Assembly (NCBI RefSeq): GCF_042679305.1
Contig: NZ_JBHTMP010000009.1
Coordinates: forward strand, 62,001-126,000
Direction: 5' to 3'
Length of the DNA stretch: 64,000 bases
Source: Micromonospora_H sonneratiae
GTDB lineage: Bacteria > Actinomycetota > Actinomycetes > Mycobacteriales > Micromonosporaceae
The notes under the pieces are model-generated. The model was not told the DNA's origin. It did not search any database and worked only from the letters and a program-made list of their open reading frames with translations. The translations under genes and the position numbers were made by a program. The first letter of the stretch is position 1, and each line of letters opens with the position of its first letter. Positions 60,934 through 64,000 of the stretch are shown here, one piece after another.

Positions 60934-62313
60934 TCAGTCGCGGGTGTCGCGGTCCCCACCCGGGTCGCGGTCCCCACCCGAGTCACGGCCCCTACCCGAG
61001 TCACGGCCCCTACCCGAGTCGCGGTCCCCACCCGAGTCACGGCCCCTACCCGAGTCACGGCCCCCGCGCGGCGGCAGGTCGGCGACGGCATCGGACATCG
61101 ACCGGCCGTAGTTGGTCAGGGCGTCCCCGGCCAACTCGTCCTCGTCCTGGGTCGCCTCGGCCGCAGCCGTACCCTGCACCCCGTAGCGGGCCAGCACCCG
61201 CTCCCGGTCGGCGATCGTGTGCTCGCGGTTGGCGGTCTGCGCGTCGGCCATCATGGTGGTCCGGCCGGCGAGGATCCGCCGCACCTCGCGACGCTGGTGC
61301 CACGGTTTACCCACCGCCATCAGCAGCAGCCCCACGACCACGTAGCCCGCCATCAGCAGCAACGCCCGGGAGTACGGCTCCCCCACCCCGTACAGCGTGC
61401 GCTTGATCATCTCCGTCATGCCGAAGCCCACCACGAAGGGCTGGAGCGTCTGGAAGAAGGCGGGCAGCATCCAGGTCGGGTACGCCGCACCGGACGCCGG
61501 CACGGACAGGAACACGAAGATCAGGATCGCCGGCAGCGCGATGAACCGCCCGACGAAGTAGCTCAGCCCGTTGACCGTAAGACCGATCGCGACGATCCAG
61601 CCGATGGCGATCAGCACCAACTGCCAGAAGTGCCCCCTGACCGCGCCGATCAGCGGCCCAGCGAGGATGTTCGCCAACAGCGAGGCGACGACCGCGCCCC
61701 CGACGATGACCGCGACCCGGGTACGTTGCCGCAGCGGCGCGCCCAGCATCCCGATGAACATGGCGACCATGTACCCGCCGATGCACCAGGCCAGCATCAG
61801 GTACATCGTGGTCATGCCGAACGAGTCGTGCGGCGGCAACGGGGCGAGGTCGGTGACGGTCAGGTGTTGTCGCCGCGCCGCGTAGGCCGGCGTCACGATG
61901 GTGGAGGCGAGGTTCGCCGCCTGGAACTGGTGGGCGCTGGCGACGTACAGCGTCGTATCCGGGCCGGTCGGGTCGACCAGTGCACCGATGACCGTACCGT
62001 CGCGGACCGCATCCCGGGCGGCGGTCACGCTGTCGTACGGCCGGTAGTCGACGGTCTGACCGGTCACCTGCCGCAGGGCGGACAGGATCGGGGCGTCCGC
62101 CGGGGCCACCACCCCGATCGGGACCTCCCGGGGCACCGGCGAGTGGAATGCCGCGATGTAGCAGAGGCAGAACAGGATGATGAACACTGCGGGCAACCAC
62201 AGTTGCAGGCCGACGAGCTGCATGGCGGGCGGCATCCGGCTGTACAGCCGCCGGTAGGCGCCGGTCAACCGCCGCAGTCCGGTGGCCGTCGGGGCCTGCC
62301 GCTGACCGGTCAT
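60934..62313 (-). CDS. DUF3533/YhgE-type membrane protein
   Basis: A 459-residue protein with one N-terminal helix (LWLPAVFIILFCLCYIAAF), an outside domain of about 150 residues (EVPIGVVAPADAPILSALRQ) and five C-terminal helices (LMLAWCIGGYMVAMFIGMLG and later). This is the DUF3533/YhgE-Pip layout of membrane proteins linked to ABC-2 export. The tail consists of six-residue repeats rich in Arg, Asp, Gly and Ser. ATG at 62313 precedes the domain cleanly; GTG at 62388 is possible. It is on the siderophore strand, but the iron box lies behind it, so its co-regulation is uncertain. Confidence 0.72.
   Translation of the reverse strand: MTGQRQAPTATGLRRLTGAYRRLYSRMPPAMQLVGLQLWLPAVFIILFCLCYIAAFHSPVPREVPIGVVAPADAPILSALRQVTGQTVDYRPYDSVTAARDAVRDGTVIGALVDPTGPDTTLYVASAHQFQAANLASTIVTPAYAARRQHLTVTDLAPLPPHDSFGMTTMYLMLAWCIGGYMVAMFIGMLGAPLRQRTRVAVIVGGAVVASLLANILAGPLIGAVRGHFWQLVLIAIGWIVAIGLTVNGLSYFVGRFIALPAILIFVFLSVPASGAAYPTWMLPAFFQTLQPFVVGFGMTEMIKRTLYGVGEPYSRALLLMAGYVVVGLLLMAVGKPWHQRREVRRILAGRTTMMADAQTANREHTIADRERVLARYGVQGTAAAEATQDEDELAGDALTNYGRSMSDAVADLPPRGGRDSGRGRDSGGDRDSGRGRDSGRGRDSGGDRDPGGDRDTRD
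60949..61056. repeat. Six 18-bp tandem repeats in the DUF3533 gene tail
   Basis: Six full units of 18 bases, two variants (GCGGTCCCCACCCGAGTC and ACGGCCCCTACCCGAGTC), in an alternating order. Unit length is a multiple of three, so copy changes keep the frame. The repeats encode the charged Arg/Asp/Gly/Ser tail of the membrane protein. Confidence 0.85.
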
Positions 62314-62457
62314 GACCGACCGGTCCGTTCTCCACGAAGCCGCGTCACGGGGCCGATGACCACCCTGGCAATTTATCCAACCCTGCACCTTTTAGCGTTG
62401 TATCGTCCGATCCAGTGCTTTTAGAGCTATTTCACGGCTGAAGCAGCGGGAGGCGGC

Positions 62458-64000
62458 ATGCGGCGCATCGACATGGGACATAGGCGGATCCAGGCAGCCG
62501 GTGCACTGTCCCTGCTCGGGCTCACCGCCGTACTGACCGGCGCGACGGCAGCAACAGCCAGCGTGCCACCACCGACCGCGGACACCTCCGTGGTTACGGT
62601 GAAGGTCGGTGCCGACCGCACGGGTACACAGAACAGCGACGTCTCCCCGCTGCCCGGTGTCCAACTCGGCCTGTTCGCCACCGCCGACGCCGCCACACCG
62701 ATCAACGGCACCTGGGCGCTGTGTACCTCCGACGCGGACGGGGACTGCAACTTCGTCGTCCCCGCCACCGGGGTCGAGGGTGCGAACCGGAACCTGCAAC
62801 CGTTCGTCAAGCAGATCGCCGTACCGGCCGGCTGGTTCATGAACCCGGCGCTACGGACCGGCCCCGGCAGCGGTTCCGGCTCGCAGGCCACGCCGTACCA
62901 GTTCCAGACCCCGCCGCTACAGGGTGGCAACACGTACTCCTCCACCAGCGACTTCATGTTCAGTACGGACAACGTGCTGCGCAGTTCCTCCATCGGCATC
63001 TGGCAGCAGTCCCGGGTCAACCCGACGTTGGACGGCAACTGTGGCCTGGACGTGGCGTTGCTGCTGGACCTCTCCGCCTCGGTCGGCAGCAACCTGCCCA
63101 ACCTCAAGGCAGCGGCCGACACCTTCGCCGACTCGCTGGTGGGCACCCCGTCCCGGATGGCCGTCTTCTCCTTCTCCGCCACCTCGCCCAGTGCCGGGGC
63201 GGACGCCAACCACCCCGACCTGGTCTCGGTGTCGACCCAGTCCGGAGCGGACACGTTCAAGGCCCAGTACGCCAACTGGCAGATCGCCCCCGGCACCAAC
63301 TGGGACCAGGGACTCTTCCAGGTGGCCCAGGCGCAACCCCACTACGAGGTGCTGGTCGTCCTCACCGACGGGAACCCGACCCGCTACGGCGCCAACCCGC
63401 TCCAGGGTGACGGTTCGAACACCCACTTCCGGGACGTCGAAACCGGTATCTTCTCGGCCAACGCCGTCAAGGCCGAGGGCACCCGGGTGCTGGCCGTCGG
63501 GGTGGGAGCCGGCGTCACCGGCATCACGGCGCTCAACCTGGCCGCCATCTCCGGTCCCGTCGCCTTCGACGGCAGCAACACCGCCACCGCCGACTACTAC
63601 CAGACGAGCGACTACGCACAGGCCGGGGAGGCGTTGCGCGAACTCGCCCTGACCCGGTGCACCGGCGGCGTCTCCGTCGTCAAGCAGATCGTCCCGGCGA
63701 CCAACACCGGTGAGGACGTCACCGGCGCCACCCCGGCCGGCCCGGGTTGGGAGTTCACCGCCACCACGACGACCCCCGGCATCGGCGGACTACCCGACAG
63801 CCAGCCGACGACCTCGGACGGCACCGGTTCGGTCGCGTTCGAACTGGAGTACCCCGCCGGGACCCCGACTGCGGAGGTGACCGTCACCGAGACCCAGCAG
63901 ACCGGTCACACCCTGGTCACCCCGGGCGGCAACAACGCGGTCTGCGTCAACCTCGAGAACGGCGCACCGGTGGCCGTCACCAACACCGGCGATGCCGGTA
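62458..64000 (+). CDS. Secreted von Willebrand A-domain protein, runs off window
   Basis: The first 514 codons of a large exported protein. A signal peptide (ALSLLGLTAVLTGATAATAS) is followed by a prealbumin-like strand region, then a von Willebrand A domain (about 195-400) with the metal-binding MIDAS motif DLSAS in VALLLDLSASVGSN, VVLTDGNP and a later conserved aspartate. After it come repeated beta domains (ELEYPAGTPTAEVTVTETQQ) as in SpaA/Cna-type surface proteins. ATG at 62458 has GGGAGG 5 bases upstream. No stop codon before 64000, so the anchor is unseen. It is likely to be a surface adhesin or wall protein. Confidence 0.85.
   Translation, partial: MRRIDMGHRRIQAAGALSLLGLTAVLTGATAATASVPPPTADTSVVTVKVGADRTGTQNSDVSPLPGVQLGLFATADAATPINGTWALCTSDADGDCNFVVPATGVEGANRNLQPFVKQIAVPAGWFMNPALRTGPGSGSGSQATPYQFQTPPLQGGNTYSSTSDFMFSTDNVLRSSSIGIWQQSRVNPTLDGNCGLDVALLLDLSASVGSNLPNLKAAADTFADSLVGTPSRMAVFSFSATSPSAGADANHPDLVSVSTQSGADTFKAQYANWQIAPGTNWDQGLFQVAQAQPHYEVLVVLTDGNPTRYGANPLQGDGSNTHFRDVETGIFSANAVKAEGTRVLAVGVGAGVTGITALNLAAISGPVAFDGSNTATADYYQTSDYAQAGEALRELALTRCTGGVSVVKQIVPATNTGEDVTGATPAGPGWEFTATTTTPGIGGLPDSQPTTSDGTGSVAFELEYPAGTPTAEVTVTETQQTGHTLVTPGGNNAVCVNLENGAPVAVTNTGDAG

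Noticed and set aside
60949..61056. Repeat array considered as a CRISPR
   Set aside because: 18-bp units follow each other without spacers and are translated in frame as a protein tail.

Overview
The window is high-GC DNA with GTG/TTG starts, AGGAGG-type ribosome sites, GTGA/ATGA gene overlaps, an AfsR/SARP regulator, a mycothiol-type enzyme and an FxLD lanthipeptide cluster. This suggests a filamentous actinomycete, most likely of the Micromonosporaceae. That placement is inference from gene content; no rRNA or tRNA gene is present to test it.

Layout. 1-12.9 kb: mixed housekeeping and envelope genes (alpha/beta hydrolase, a membrane NACHT-type NTPase, a coiled-coil membrane protein, a two-component pair beside a lipoprotein, a secreted M23 peptidase, an XRE-type regulator, a DinB/maleylpyruvate-isomerase-type enzyme and a septum-formation-type lipoprotein). 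13.2-26.6 kb: a collagen-use island, made of a secreted M9 collagenase, then an IS607-type element with an intact tnpB and an internally deleted tnpA, then a GntR regulator and seven tightly packed genes forming a complete hydroxyproline degradation route with an X-Pro peptidase. 26.7-37.8 kb: MBL hydrolase, DUF427, AfsR/SARP regulator, secreted SH3/CHAP-like protein, several unknowns and a possible type VII-type secreted effector with a C39-like end. 37.9-40.5 kb: lipoprotein, divergent NRAMP-type transporter, two PRC-barrel proteins and a mini membrane protein in one operon. 40.6-46.3 kb: TetR repressor facing a DrrAB-type exporter that is translationally coupled to an SNF2 helicase and a SWIM zinc-finger protein. 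46.5-53.9 kb: FxLD lanthipeptide cluster (methyltransferase, LanC, LanB, precursor, a small CxxC protein, divergent regulator). 55.2-60.9 kb: NIS siderophore operon under an iron box. 60.9-64 kb: a DUF3533/YhgE-type membrane protein and the start of a secreted von Willebrand A protein that runs off the window.

How they work together. The collagenase should release peptides outside the cell; the M24 peptidase can free hydroxyproline; the epimerase, three-part dehydrogenase, deaminase and semialdehyde dehydrogenase then give 2-oxoglutarate. The lanthipeptide and siderophore clusters are each self-contained biosynthetic operons with their own switch (a divergent TPR regulator and an IdeR/DmdR-type iron box). 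Several decayed pieces (frameshifted ORF at 15.9 kb, truncated NmrA at 54 kb, coding-like tail after a TGA at 37 kb) mark the joints between these blocks. No tRNA, rRNA or CRISPR array was found.
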